The position numbers were made by a program, and so were the translations under genes. Below, in pieces: positions 5,753 through 5,756 of a DNA stretch of 5,756 nt (positions within the stretch are counted from its first letter, which is position 1; every line of letters begins with the position of its first letter). Under the pieces are notes generated by a model that saw nothing but the letters and a program-made list of their open reading frames with translations, did no database searches and had not been told where the DNA came from. Source of the stretch: CAYRZF01 sp964428805 (GTDB lineage Bacteria; Methylomirabilota; Methylomirabilia; Rokubacteriales; CSP1-6); contig CAYRZF010000116.1 of the NCBI GenBank assembly GCA_964428805.1, positions 1-5,756 of the forward strand. The letters run 5' to 3'.

Positions 5753-5756
5753 AGCC

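Noticed and set aside
5715..5756. preQ1 riboswitch upstream of queA
   Set aside because: Only 42 nt are visible, most of them taken by the promoter. There is no room for an aptamer in a transcript starting next to the ATG, and no preQ1 aptamer-like sequence is seen.

Overview
This is a high-GC bacterial chromosomal segment in which every convincing gene lies on the minus strand. In transcription order (right to left) they are queA, tgt, yajC, secD, secF and the first 125 codons of a RelA/SpoT (p)ppGpp synthetase/hydrolase. Gaps between genes are short: 61, 1, 8, 136 and 41 nt. The set looks like one operon that starts at a recognisable promoter just right of queA. The queA-tgt-yajC-secD-secF order, with separate SecD and SecF, is common in Gram-negative-type bacteria. 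The base composition and GC-rich intergenic palindromes would fit a deep-branching soil or subsurface lineage (Rokubacteria/NC10-like or deltaproteobacterial). That placement is a guess from style, not a demonstrated assignment.

Layout from right to left: 5715-5756 holds a sigma70-like promoter. queA is 4677-5714. A dispersed-type palindrome occupies 4621-4671 and also supplies the Shine-Dalgarno of tgt (3467-4615). yajC is 3118-3465 and secD is 1493-3109. A 136-nt spacer between secD and secF (1357-1492) appears to be a small inserted element. secF is 418-1356, and a rel/spoT gene (1-376) runs off the left edge.

QueA and Tgt carry out two steps of queuosine modification of tRNA wobble position 34: Tgt inserts preQ1 and QueA builds the epoxycyclopentane ring. 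YajC, SecD and SecF form the accessory complex of the Sec translocon that uses the proton gradient to complete protein export. Rel controls the stringent response. The link is plausibly translation and envelope growth, but co-transcription alone does not prove a functional link.

The most interesting feature is the secD/secF junction. A 10-bp direct repeat (1348-1357 and 1488-1497) brackets about 130 bp of hairpin-rich DNA. The repeated bases are the secD stop and the secF start. Removing one repeat plus the insert restores an ATGA overlap between secD and secF. The insert also creates a 47-codon frame that starts at the secD stop (ATGA) and ends at the secF start (ATGA), so translational coupling could have survived the insertion. 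The rest of the window is well-conserved housekeeping sequence; I see no tRNA, rRNA, CRISPR array, transposase gene or phage gene.
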